A stretch of DNA of 64,000 nucleotides from Antedon bifida (lineage: Eukaryota > Echinodermata > Crinoidea > Comatulida > Antedonidae), in the NCBI GenBank assembly GCA_963402885.1, contig OY727097.1:24793401-24857400 (forward strand), written 5' to 3'. Below, in pieces: positions 38,901 to 50,036 of the stretch (position 1 is its first letter; each line of letters begins with the position of its first letter). The notes under the pieces are model-generated. The model had not been told where the DNA came from. It saw only the letters and a program-made list of their open reading frames with translations, and did no database searches. The position numbers were made by a program, and so were the translations under genes.

Positions 38901-41900
38901 AATATGAATTTTAACAAGATAAGTACTTGAAGCAGAAACAGGGGTACTCAAAATATGGTATAAAATATGGTATTTTATACCATATTTTAATATATACAGC
39001 AGAAACAGGCCCTTAGTAATTTTATAAAAACAAGACACACAATGACACACATTCAAGAATTTTATGAGTTAATATTGAAAAGCTTCTGTGCATAGTAACG
39101 CGGGTAGTACAGTAACAAACGGTTTTGTGTCATTTTGCCGCATTTGGTAATTTGCCCGATACGTATTGTATCGTAAAAAGTTGTTATGTTTAAATTCATT
39201 CAAGTATGTCTGGTCTTCCAATTAATTAGAACATCCCTTCTCTTCAGGGAAGGAGAAAAGCTAAAAATACCCTCACTTTTGTACAAATATTGTTGTTTGT
39301 GGTTTGGCCTTGGGCAGATCTTGCTTGAAGGTGTCAAAAAGCATTTTTTCTAACAATTTTTTCAATGTAAACAGTCATAGAGAAAATTTAAAAGTATGTG
39401 ACATAGCATTCTTTCTATGACACTTTAAATGGGTTTTTTTTCAGTTGTTAATAAAATGAAAATAAATTACACGAAATATTGGAACATAAAATACCACATT
39501 ATTTCCTATCCAGATACAGTAGACCAAAGAGATTGCATAATTAACTAGAGAGTAAACTCCAATCATTTACCATAAAGGTACCACAGAATATGGCTGCATC
39601 TATTGGCCAATCAGTTGAATGACACTCCTTAAACCATTCAGGTACTGAAACTAATGCAAAAATGTACAGTACAAAAAAATTATTTATTTTATTGGCATTT
39701 AGGTCATTATTTTCAAGACATTTAAAAAGAAATATTTGTAAACTTATGTACCTTGCTTGCATCATTTTACTGTTGCATACACTATCGAATCTACAGTATG
39801 AGATAAACCCATTAAAATTAAAATCTTTTTTTTTTTTCTTCTTCCTACATTTTTTAGATCTAGTTTAAGGTCACAAACTACATGTAAGGTAAAAATAAAT
39901 ACTATATTGCGATAAATATTGCAGCAACTAGACAACATCAGACTAGGCCTATAGCTAGAGTTTGATGTTCATATGTTACTGCTGTTTACCAGCCACGAGG
40001 TAGTGCATTGCTTCTGTCTTTTTATCATAATTTACCATAAAGACACCACATTTTTAGAGTAATATATGCATTATTTTTACAAAACGTCAAAAGGTATAGG
40101 GAATGGGACTTTACAGTAAGTATTTTATAAATTTATTTAAAAATTGAAAGTTCAAAGCACTGCTTCACATTTTTATCTTGTAAACAAATCCAAAATGGGA
40201 AAGTAGGTTAAAAATGAAATTATAAACTTCCAATCTAAACCCACTCTGTCAGTTCTTCACGCTAACAAAAGTAATATGTGTTAAATTGCAATTTAAAGAA
40301 TTATATTGGCGTGTCATACAAATATAATATTGTAGAGGAACAGAACTAACTAGTTTAAATATGCCGAGATTTTAATTACAGCCATTTTACCTTTTAACCC
40401 AAACGTATCAGGAAGATACCTCAAACACACTAGATTTAGGACACAATCTATATTTCTATACATATCAGATATCGGAGAAGTGTGGCCGTCAATCGCGGCT
40501 AATTTTGATCAGGATTGTTCACAATGTTTAACTATATAAAAAAGGTGTTAAACTTATTCAACATGATAACGAAAAAGCTGGCTTATGTTTAGAAAACCCA
40601 CGACTAATAGTAGATTTAAATTGCATTGAAACGCGCAACATCCACTGGGACCGTAGCATAGTGCCAAGTAACCATCAATCTCAAGGACACGATATTCTAT
40701 TGTCTACAAAAAAAAAAATCTATCTGCTGTTTTCTTACTTGTGACTCGTCGGTTTATTGTTATAAATAGGATTATGAGTCACTCATGTTGTTAACAACGA
40801 ACAATTTATTTTGTTTGTCTGTCAATGAGGTGTTGAGATATTCGGTCTTTGTTATCTATCATAATTTTAAGTGAATAAAAGAGGACAGATTTATTTATAT
40901 GTTTTTATATTAAATAATTTTGATTTATGATTTTTATTTTCTTTATATTTAACAATTAAAAATACACTGTACAGGTAAATCAAATCTATCCATAGAAATA
41001 CAGTACATACTGTATTAATTATGATATTTTATTACTGTATATAATGCCCTTGAACTAGTCTAATGGTCAATTTATTCTTCGTAATAGCATGCACTAGTAG
41101 TAGTAGCCACTGAGATGTAGTCCACTACAAGGGACTGAATCTCAGGGTCAATTAACTCCTTTCTTTAAAATATTTTTTAGCCTCTTTTATGTCAACACAT
41201 TTTTATGTTTCATAGTTTTCAGGGAATCACCTAATTTGTGGTTATTTATAAATGACAATAACAGCTATTAAACTATAACTTAATCTATTTTTACTACACA
41301 ATTTTCGCTTTGTTTTTTTAACAGTATTTCTGAACACAAATACTGTACAATACAATCAAATTATTGGTTGTCCTAAAGGTTAATTAATTATTTTACCTTA
41401 ATACTTTTTTATGATTTCGGTTGTATTTAATACTAATAATAATTCATTTATTTTTTTAGGTGAACTTTAAATTAAGAGATGAAAACTCTCAACTTCTGAG
41501 AGATAATGGACGATTGAAGCATGAAATTGTGAGCCAATCACCAAAAAAGTAAGTGATCATGTGACAGGTAGGAGTGGTAGAAATACTTTGCGATAACCTA
41601 CGTCATGGTCATTCGGGTTACCCCCTTACCCCCAACTTATAGAAACCATACTGAGGGGGTTTTTTTAAGTGCACACAAGCATTTATGTACACTGAACTGA
41701 CAATTACAGTTTAAGTCCATATATTATTGGAGCCAACTTGTAACCATTGATTTGGGTTTTGTTCATATACAGTAGAACCTCTTTTAAGAGGACACATTCA
41801 AGACCTTACAAAGTATTCCCTTATTAGTGATTACCTCTAAATAGGGGTTGGCTGTAGGGTTAAGGGCTCAGGGGTTCTACAGTATTTGACTTGTGATCAT

Positions 41901-44900
41901 TTTCCTTCTCAAATTATAAGAAAAACCAAACAGGTTTAAAAGCAGAAAAGAAATAGAAATGAAAGATGTTTAGATAAGATAAGAGTGGGAGACAGTGAAG
42001 GGAATTGGTCGCCAACATCCTTCACATTTTAACATCTGGTTTTCTAACATAAACCTCTTTATCCAAACTGCCATCATCTTTTAGAAAAACCTTTCAAACC
42101 ATTTATTATTCATGTTCCTTAACTCTGTTACCACCGTCACGAACTTAATGTACTACTTGTTTCGCAATCAATTATTCAATCGAAGATTTTGGGAAATTGA
42201 ATTTCGGAGTTTATTCTTACATTGTATCATTAAATAGATACTGGGAATAAAGCCCATGGGACTATGTATAAACTTACAGCCATTTGAAACGCCTTATAGC
42301 GGATCATATCCTTTCAATATTTATGAGTTTTAAGCGTAGTAAATTCTCTGTCAATTCTATTAAAAACTGTACTTTTTCAATTTTGTTAGGGATACATTGA
42401 TTGTGTCTCAAAATAGTTTAAGCAATTTATAGATATAATGTTGATTAAACCAATCACAAAATGATGTGAATGTTTTTACTATTTACTGTATTATCTGATT
42501 CCTTGTTGGTAAACAACTCCACTCCAAAATATTTGTTATAATACGACTTTGTTTATGTACAACAAACTAAAATAGAGCATCTTTTGTATTTGTGTTTGTC
42601 TTTTAAATAGGATTGCCACATTTAAGAAGAATAGTGCTAATTCAAATTAATCCAATGGTTTTCCTTGGCAATTAATTAAGAAATGTAATATAAAACAAAT
42701 TCAAATTTGGTAGCACCACTGACTTCAAAACACAGTAAACAATAATAAATAAGACTGATTATACTGATTAAAAGTAAGACTGATTAAAATCTTAAATAAA
42801 ATATCTGGTTAATAAGTTTTAAATAGCTGGTTAATAAAGTTTTGAAATAGCTTGTTAATCAACAGTTTTTTATAGTGCCTAATAAGGTCTTAAAATATCT
42901 AATTAATCCAATGGTTTTCCTTGGCAATTAATTAAGAAATGTAATATAAAACAAATTCAAATTTGGTAGCACCACTGACTTCAAAACACAGTAAACAATA
43001 ATAAATAAGACTGATTATACTGATTAAAAGTAAGACTGATTAAAATCTTAAATAAAATATCTGGTTAATAAGTTTTAAATAGCTGGTTAATAAAGTTTTG
43101 AAATAGCTTGTTAATCAACAGTTTTTTATAGTGCCTAATAAGGTCTTAAAATATCTAGTCAACAAGGTTTTTAAATTTTAAATAGCTGATTATGAAAGAA
43201 ATAATAGCTTATTCACCTTGTAATACCCTATACCATACTCTGTAACTATTGTAACAAGTCAAGGGATGTCTTTGCTGATCTACAGTAAATATTGAGAAGG
43301 GTTGTATTGTAGGTACCTTTATTATACTTAAAAGTCTAGAATTAAAGACTTAGACCTAAAGTACTAGTTATTTATAACAACAGTATTGTATACAGAGTCA
43401 CTTGTGTTTGCTAACGGTTTAATGTAATCTTTTGTTCTACTACCATAGTCTTAATGTTTTTGTTTTGTTGATTATCACGTCCACTTGATCTAATCTAATC
43501 TTATCATTATCCCTCTACATGGGGATTTAAATTAACATATAGTTGTGGTGAATGAAAAGTTAGGTCTATCTGTTTATAACAGTTAAGAAGATTTCAACTT
43601 CCCACTGTTTCTATGTTTATTGATTTCATTCAGTCGTTACTACCAAAAGCTAATGTGTGTACAAATTCGTAGATGAACTGAAAGACAATTAAGCATTACA
43701 TAGCATATACTTTGTAAATAAGTAGCTACTTCTTAAGTCATTTGTTTTTGGGTTGACAATAGTCCCCAGACAGAGACTTAGTGACTTTAGAACATTAGAA
43801 TAAAGCCTCATGGGATAAGAACAATATCGACTTAAGGCAATTGCATAGGATTGTTTACATCTTGCGGACAATAGATGAAATTGTTCTGCCCGATCAGTGT
43901 AAACATTCGTCAGATATGAGCATAAGTGGCTGGATTGGAAAAATATTGTGCATAATTTACAAGTTTTTATTGTGTTAAATTAGTTTAAACACTTGCTTTA
44001 TTTGACAAGAATGAAATCACTTGTTCAAGTTCTTTGCCCCTTGTCAGGAAAAAGAAATAGTAATAGTAAAATCTGTAAAATGAAAGAACTGTCCACTTAC
44101 ACCAGAGGTGTTCGTTAATGAGATGGCCGATGGCCGATAGCATACGAAACTGTTTTTAGTGCAACATGACTGAAAGTTTCTAGGGTTAACTCAAATGATC
44201 TCACAATATTCAGGCCATTTTACTGTAATTATTATTTATGTTTCATTAAATTATCTAAAATAAAATGTAATAAAAATGAATCAAAAATGTCATAAAATGA
44301 ATCAAAATTGTATTAACAAAAAACTTTTCAGATGTCTGTTTAAGGAAAGTCAGGGACTCCCCAGGAAAGTAAATTATCAATAAAAAAACTACATATGGAA
44401 GAATAGGAAGAACAAATAAACACTCAAGAGCCTAAACATTTTTGTTCCTTTTATAATAATTGTTTTTTTATATCTCTAATCCAATTTCAATTTAAGATAT
44501 GAGAAATTCACAGCTGCTGCACAACACAACAGATTACTGCAGTCAGAGAAGCAAATTAAGCAGTTAAGAAAAGCTCTGGAGAGATCTGACAACTACATTG
44601 AAGAACTCGAACAAACTTTGAAGATAAGGTCGATAAATGCCAACGAAAGTGATAATTTCAGCAAGACAGAAGCTATGGGTAAGTTTAGATTATATTTTTA
44701 GAATGACCATCGTGGAAAGTGGAATGACAGAAAGCGTTTCAAGAAAGAGAGGAGACTCTACAGTTTAATTAATTGTCGATGTTGGTTTTATTTCCTAATT
44801 AATTTATGTCTGATAAATTCATATTTTAGGAGATGTTTTATATTCACGAAATACCAGTCATTCAAGTTCAGGAGAAAAGAGCTTAGAAAATTCATCATTT

Positions 44901-45722
44901 CTGGAAAAGCCAAGTCCAATCACTCCATCTTCTGGAATCAGTAAGATGTCTATAACTGGAGAGCGTCAGTCAGGAGATAGTCCGACTACCTCAAGAATGT
45001 TTGGAGATGGTTTGACTACCTCGGGGATGACAGCAGATGTTGCAACTACCTCAAGAATGCCGTTTAACAGGCAGTTAAACTTTGAAACAGGAATGGCGGT
45101 ATTTTCTGATGAAAAAAACAATGCGACTTTTGATAACTTGGACTACACGCTAACTGACGAACTATCAGACTGCGCAAAGTTAATGGAGGAAGCTGCGCAT
45201 CGTTTAAGTACAAGGAAAGAACTTAGTTTGGAATTCTTAGAGAGTAGCACTTCTTCAGTAGGGAAAGGAGATCATGCCTTAAATAGATATAAGTCAAGAA
45301 ATGTACTGTCTGTTGGTTCGTATCGTTCAAAGGAAGATTTTAAACTTGAAGAATTTCTTCCTGGTTGCTTATCAGGTATTACTTATGATGGTTCAGAGCT
45401 ATCTTTTCCAACTAGTTTAAGTAATGGTGGTGGAACCAATAAACAGTACCAAAGCAGGAAAGACAATCATGTGGTTTCAACAACCAGAGAGTGTGGGTTC
45501 ACTTCTAGTGCCATGCATGGCAGCAAACCAAGCAGCACATATTCTTATGACAACCTTAGTGATGCCACTCCATCAACATCTGGTGTGTCTTCAGTGGAAA
45601 GGAGATCACTTGGTGAGTCACAGACATTGCAAATGGATGAAAATGGCGGCTTAAAAAGAAAGGCTGGGGAAGGTTACAGGTATGGATTGAACAGTCCAAG
45701 TAAAACTACAAAATCAGAATAA
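29956..45722 (+). CDS. OBI1: OBI1 / RNF219, RING-type E3 ubiquitin ligase of ORC, complete, 7 exons
   Basis: In vertebrates OBI1 ubiquitylates ORC3 and ORC5 on chromatin and promotes origin firing; it also binds CCR4-NOT. Exons: 29956-30033, 31186-31321, 31625-31716, 33073-33354, 41460-41548, 44497-44678, 44830-45722, giving 1,752 nt, 583 residues plus TAA, all phases compatible. The N-terminal RING is split across exons 1 and 2: CQICLCK, then CPNQHVFCTKCMRVW and CPSCRVPITPDTPCKQIIGG. Next come FEMIYKEYEDEI and a coiled coil (KLNEKVKSLEEKN), a Ser/Asn-rich linker, KLRDENSQLLRDNGRLK, and the hallmark RKALERSDNYIEELE. The long last exon is Ser/Thr-rich and disordered, with repeated TTSRM/TTSGM motifs near its start and a basic end. 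It is shorter than human OBI1 (about 726 residues). The ATG has A at -3 and an in-frame TGA ten codons upstream. Intron 4 spans 8.1 kb and is full of repeats. Confidence 0.96.
30553..31067 (+). mobile_element. MITE family M2, long copy with degraded right end
   Basis: Left end CTGTATTGTCCCTTTGACTA; interior nearly the same as the 13,262 copy (CTCGCGATCTGTGTGAAAA, TTCGCTCGCGACGATTTTCC). The right end is reduced to TTCATCTTTAAGG. It includes a TATATA expansion near 31,000. In OBI1 intron 1. Confidence 0.8.
31725..31847 (-). mobile_element. MITE family M2, truncated, reverse orientation
   Basis: The complement reads GTTAAAGATATATTGTCCC followed by the GAATATGCTATTTTAATGTC core. It begins within 10 bp of the OBI1 exon 3 donor (GTGAGA at 31,717). 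Confidence 0.7.
33673..33800 (+). mobile_element. tRNA-derived SINE
   Basis: The head is tRNA-Leu/Ser-like, with A box TGGCCGAGCGGTTAAG and B box GGGGTTCGAGGCTC, preceded by a GAGT repeat. The body TGGTGGTAGAACGAGTC plus TTCTCGGATAAGGACTATAA recalls conserved SINE domains of marine invertebrates. In OBI1 intron 4. Confidence 0.75.
34715..34880. mobile_element. Pogo/Tigger-like MITE
   Basis: Left CAGTACAACCCTC and right GAGGTTCTTCTG are inverted and flanked by TA on both sides. The interior has the family GGACAC...TATTC motifs. In OBI1 intron 4. Confidence 0.65.
36163..36290. mobile_element. MITE family M1, partial
   Basis: Left AAGCTTGTTTACACTATCAA and the core GACATGATGATGTCGTACCA; the right end is missing. 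Confidence 0.65.
36445..36607. mobile_element. MITE family M1, rearranged copy
   Basis: Left AAGCTCTGTCTCTCTCACTA and right CATAAAGTTTAATAGTGTAG, with an internally inverted GGTAGTGATA block. Confidence 0.65.
37830..38060 (-). pseudogene. LINE ORF2 C-terminal remnant (reverse strand)
   Basis: On the - strand, 37,970 down to about 37,833 reads NRIFSDWNKLPEDIISAQTV and then ESFKEKLRTLPLGLQD. That is the WNxLPxxI...SFKxxL motif found at the end of CR1/L2/Jockey-type LINE proteins. A 24-nt A/T run (37,971-37,994) and a stop interrupt the frame upstream. In OBI1 intron 4. Confidence 0.7.
38108..38178. repeat. Small inverted repeat, TTTGACCAATCA / TGATTGGTCAAA
   Basis: AATTTGACCAATCATGACAC faces GCTTGTGATTGGTCAAATC. 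A related copy lies at 58,060-58,127, and the same inner motif occurs near 21,690. Confidence 0.6.
38417..39012. mobile_element. PIF/Harbinger-like non-autonomous element, 596 bp
   Basis: Perfect 16-bp ends GGGCCTGTTTCTGCTG / CAGCAGAAACAGGCCC, flanked by TTA on both sides (38,414-38,416; 39,013-39,015). A 3-bp TTA duplication and GGGCCTGTTT ends are typical of PIF/Harbinger elements. Both ends carry extra nested hairpins (ATACCAAATATATGGTAT at the left). No transposase frame. In OBI1 intron 4. Confidence 0.8.
41770..41882. mobile_element. Pogo/Tigger-like MITE, complete 113 bp
   Basis: CAGTAGAACCTCTTTTAAG at the left, GGCTCAGGGGTTCTACAG at the right, TA on both sides. In OBI1 intron 5, about 220 bp after exon 5. 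Confidence 0.75.
42645..43156 (+). repeat. Perfect 256-bp tandem duplication
   Basis: 42,645-42,900 and 42,901-43,156 show no difference that I could find. Each unit also has internal GGTTAATAAG.TTT repeats. In OBI1 intron 5. The identity implies a very recent duplication or an assembly artefact. Confidence 0.9.
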
Positions 45723-45806
45723 CAAGAACGATTTTCCATTTTATTTTCTAACTTTGAATTTTAAGTTTCTGTAGGAACGTTTAACATTTCTAGTTATATT
45801 TGTCTA

Positions 45807-45812
45807 AATAAA
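45807..45812 (+). terminator. Putative OBI1 polyadenylation signal AATAAA
   Basis: AATAAA 85 bp after the OBI1 stop codon, the first canonical signal downstream, followed by T-rich sequence. Confidence 0.5.
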
Positions 45813-46492
45813 CAAGTTAAATTGTCTTTAAAATGTTTTAACAAATATTGCAATATTAGCACTTTTTCGTCTTTCTCACTCACATCATCTAATAATTATA
45901 ATAATAACAGGCATTTTGGTAAAACATCCATGTAATATATGATTTAATAATAATAAATCTATTTATTGTAACGTAATAATATTTTTGCTTTTAGTGTTTC
46001 TATTTGGTGTTTTATTTTTATATACATTTGCTAATCGAATTTATATATTAATCTTTTTATTTATTTTATTCCATTATTTAAGATCGGCATTTCAATTCCC
46101 GTTTATCAAGCCAAAAAGTGTTTTTAAAAGTTAAAATTGTGCGATTTTTGCCGCGATATCTTTTCTTGAATCGTTTTAAATATTTATATTTTAGTATATA
46201 CTACCTAGGAATTCCGGAAATACAATACAAAAATAAGTAGTTGTCAATCGAGATTAAATTCTTCTTGTGTTTTTTTTATTATTGCGCAAAAAAAAGTTTA
46301 GATTGTGTTGGTTTTCCCGCGGTTTTTCCCGTAGTGTTCTCGGAAATCAGTAGAATAAAATCTAGAATCAGTTGAAATTAAATTCTTATTTTATAAAAGC
46401 AATAAAGGCTTGTTTATGCCATAGAACGACAATGAACGACGAAAAATGCATAAATATATATTTGTATAATACAAAAACAAAAATACGTTAAG

Positions 46493-46583
46493 CCTGTTTT
46501 CCACTAGGCGAATATTTGTTGATTAGTTGGGAAATTTATCGCGTCACAAAAATAATTTCGCTTAGTGGTAAACAGGTGTTAGA
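46493..46583. mobile_element. Small MITE with AGCCTGTTTTCCACTAGGCG ends
   Basis: Left AGCCTGTTTTCCACTAGGCG plus AA; right TTCGCTTAGTGGTAAACAGG. Inverted arms of about 22 bp with mismatches. Confidence 0.65.
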
Positions 46584-48017
46584 CAAGTTTTCATCCTAAT
46601 ATATTGTCTGAAAATATTTTTGTATCGAAGACAGTATAAACACGAGTTGTCCTAATAGTTCTAGAATTAAACCTTCAATTTTAAATCAATTCCACAGTGA
46701 TGTTAAGAGACTCCTCCGGTGCCGAGGTACCTATTTTGTGAGAGTTGTAGACTCTAACGATTGGGCTGATTCCAATTAAACTCTGGTAAAAAAATAAAAT
46801 AAAAGAGTGGTTAAAGATTACAATCAAAGGTCACAAAATTCTTCTGACTGGGTTCATGTTCTATGGAACATAGTATCTCTATTTTCTTTTGTTTTTTTGT
46901 AGGATAATATATATTTATATATTTATCGTTATCGTCCTATAAACATGCCGTAACACTGCGAGTTATACGATCCATTTGTAGTGGCGCCACCCTTTATAAA
47001 ATTAAGCTCAAACTTTAAAATGTAACTATTATTGCTATTGTTACCACCACTATAATATTGCAACGACTTCCTTATAGCTCGAGTAAAGATGGTGTTCCAT
47101 GATTACCCTATGTCTATCTGTTATTAAAGTACTCTTTTATTGTCCGCTATTTGTGATTAGGGAGCGATACCAAAAGCCACATTGTATTATTATTAATTGC
47201 TTCCTAGATTGGCTTCTATAAGCAAAAAAAATGTGACCGATATTAGTAACTTACCCACTATTTGAAATAGTTGTTAAGCCAGCTTTCCTAGAGGAATAAA
47301 ACCGTAAGAAACATACCGTCTTAATCAATATTTTTGTTTTTTTTAACTAATAATTTTAAAATTTGTTTTCAAATTTTGTTGTTTGCCTACAGTATGATGA
47401 TTACAAACAATAATGTTTTATATTTTGTACTGACTTATGAATAACATTGTTCTATGTTGTTTTCGTTATGTAATTTGCTGCATACGTTTGTATCGTCTTA
47501 ATTGGCATGGACAGAAGCGACATACCTTCTACATCTGTTTGCCTCTATATATCTGTACAGATACATTTGTCTTATGTAAAAAGATAATACGTTGCCCGTT
47601 GGTATGTACAATTACCGTCTCTTCCATCCATACTGTCCCGAATCGAAAGCTCGCAGAATAGTCTAATCTCGCCATTTGTGCATACAGTTAAACAGTGTAT
47701 GCTCTATAGACTTATACACACATACTACCAAAGCCCTTTTCATTTCGTAAATTTCCCCGTTTTTACAATTAACATAATTTCTTTCGAGTAAAATCAAACA
47801 GTGTAGTCTGTTCCCGATTGTTTAAAATCATAAACGAAAATGGAAAGATGTTCATGAGAAACCATTTTGGGGCTAAATTTCGAAAATTGCAATGTCAAAG
47901 ATAGGACATTGGTTGAGTTGCGGCACTTTATTTTATAATTCTACACCCTCCTATTTCAAAATCCTGGATCCGCATATTATGTTACACATTTCTTCAGTTT
48001 GATTTTTGTATCTTAAG

Positions 48018-48266
48018 ATGCGAATCTTAATGTATCTCATTCTATTGTTCATCTGTGATATTTTCCATTTTTTGCCGCGCGCAACCGAAAAGACTCCCAG
48101 TAGAGTTTTTTCTAAAACGCTTTGTCGTCAAACGCATACCTTTGCACGTTACAGCCGACTCAGACTAATCTTTACTCTTCAGAGCCCACAGGGAGTCTCA
48201 CCCTTAAACATCAACTTCACATTCTGTGATGTTTGCCAAGGACGGCCACTTTGCATGCAGGAGTAA
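48018..48266 (+). other. Orphan ATG-started reading frame, 82 codons
   Basis: Starts MRILMYLILLFICDIFHF, a signal- or anchor-like hydrophobic stretch, followed by a basic, Cys-containing tail ending CQGRPLCMQE. No family recognised, no splice partner found, and no upstream context supports it. It could be a chance frame in a locally GC-richer stretch. Confidence 0.15.
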
Positions 48267-48732
48267 CAATTTCCGGTAATTAGGTGTCCCAGCTAAGCCG
48301 ACGAATTCCTCGGCAAGATCGCGTCAATGTTCTGACTTTTATCCTGAGAAGACAAACACGACTAAAACATTGTAACGCCTTCGTACAAAGGATAAACACT
48401 TTCGGGTTGTTTAGTTAATTATGCATGTATTGGTTTAATGCACTCAAAAATAGAGAGAGAAAAAAACTAAACATTTCAAATAAAATATATTGCTTTATAG
48501 TGTTTGATTGTTGGCGGCGGCCCGATCTTACAACTAAGATCTCCGTCGTCGTGTTTTTCTCGATTTTTAGTTAAGAGATTTTAAACAATCATAATTAATA
48601 AAACATAAATATGATTATCATATTTATTTAATCATATTATTTAATAATCGGCGTATATGGTGATACATTGATAATTTAACAATGAATCAATATGATTCAT
48701 TTATTTATAATATGCAAATATTTATTTATTCT

Positions 48733-48867
48733 AAAGCTCTGTCTACACTATCAAACTTTACGTGACAAATGTGATGTGCCTATGTGGACATGATGATGTC
48801 ATATCACTACCCTATTTGGGCACATCACATTTTTTTTTGTCAAACTAGTTTTATATTGTAGAGCTTT
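48733..48867. mobile_element. MITE family M1, complete copy
   Basis: TA, then AAGCTCTGTCTACACTATCA; right end ATTGTAGAGCTT followed by TA. The core GATGTGCCTATGTGGACATG is intact. Confidence 0.8.
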
Positions 48868-49249
48868 ATACAACGACGACGAAAAAAGGTTAAAGTTTAT
48901 TTGTTCAAACAAAATAATATGAACTAATATAGTATGAAAGTAACTTAAATAAAAATGTTGTGTGAAGAAGACGCAATAAGCCAACGATTTTGGGTTTGGT
49001 TATTTATTTATTCGTTTGATCAATCAATTTCAATTATTACGATATAAAAGAATTGAAAGTTCAAGTTTTGCAAGCTATACATTGTAAATGGGGGTTAAAA
49101 TAGTATAAAATATCATTTAAAGCAAAAATCTTGAGATCAAAAGCCAATTTAAAAGTGTATACAGTAGCAAGTGTATAACAATGATGATGAAAAAGAACAG
49201 GTAAACAACTGACGTATAGTTAGATCAGGATAGCAAAACAAAAAACACA

Positions 49250-49596
49250 GTTAAAGATATATTGTCCCTGAAAAAATAATTTATTAACATTTTTGTTTTG
49301 AATATGCAATTTTAATGCTACATAATAGTTATTCACTTTTACCAAAAATTGGATCGAAAAAAAAATATTTACCTTAAAAAACTAAATTTAAAGTAAAACA
49401 TAGTTAAATTGGCTGCAAGCCAATTGGTTTTTGGTTAAATTTAAGCGTTTATTTTGGGTTTTTTTTGTAAGTGAAAACATTTTTTGTTTGCATTTTCTTT
49501 TCTACGAAAGTGAATAAGGCTGCAAAATGGACTATTCAAAGTCTGATTTTATTATTATTCTATATTTTGGATTTTGGGGGACAATACATCTTTAAC
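49250..49596 (+). mobile_element. MITE family M2, short complete copy
   Basis: GTTAAAGATATATTGTCCC at the left and GGACAATACATCTTTAAC at the right. The 347-bp length and the TTTTGAATATGCAATTTTAA core match the other short copies. Confidence 0.85.
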
Positions 49597-49640
49597 GGTT
49601 TATTTCCGTTGGAGTCGTGAAAATAAATTACAAGCCACTG

Positions 49641-50036
49641 TTTAGAATAACTTAATTTCCATAAATAGGCTACACAAATATATATAATATTTGGTTATAG
49701 GTCAGGGAAGAGTGGTAAAGTAGAACAAATATTTACCCCCAAAAAAGTGTTGGGTTCTTATTTTTTTAAGCAAGTAGGCCTAGATGTTTAGAATAACTTA
49801 ATTTTCCATAAATAGACCCCAAAACATATTTAATATTTGGTTAGGTCAGGGAATTTAGCGGTAAAGTAGAACTAGATGTTTAGCATAATTTAATTTTCCA
49901 TAAATAGGCTAAAAAAAATATTTAAAATATATATATATAATATTTGGTTAGGTCAGAGTGGCAAAGTAGAACAAATATTTACCTTCCAAAAAAATGTTTT
50001 GGGTTCTTATTTTTAAAAAAGCATGTAGGTCTAGAT
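49641..50036 (+). repeat. Three diverged tandem copies of a 90-160 bp unit
   Basis: Copies start at 49,641, 49,787 and 49,879 with TTTAGAATAACTTAATTTTC. They share ATTTGGTTAGGTCAGGG and GTAAAGTAGAACAAATATTT. The middle copy is shortened. Confidence 0.8.

Larger units (their letters stand above)
45813..48731. other. Gene-poor AT-rich DNA downstream of OBI1
   Basis: No convincing exon. It contains one MITE (46,493-46,583), a short ATG-started frame at 48,018-48,266, and otherwise unassigned sequence. Confidence 0.55.
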
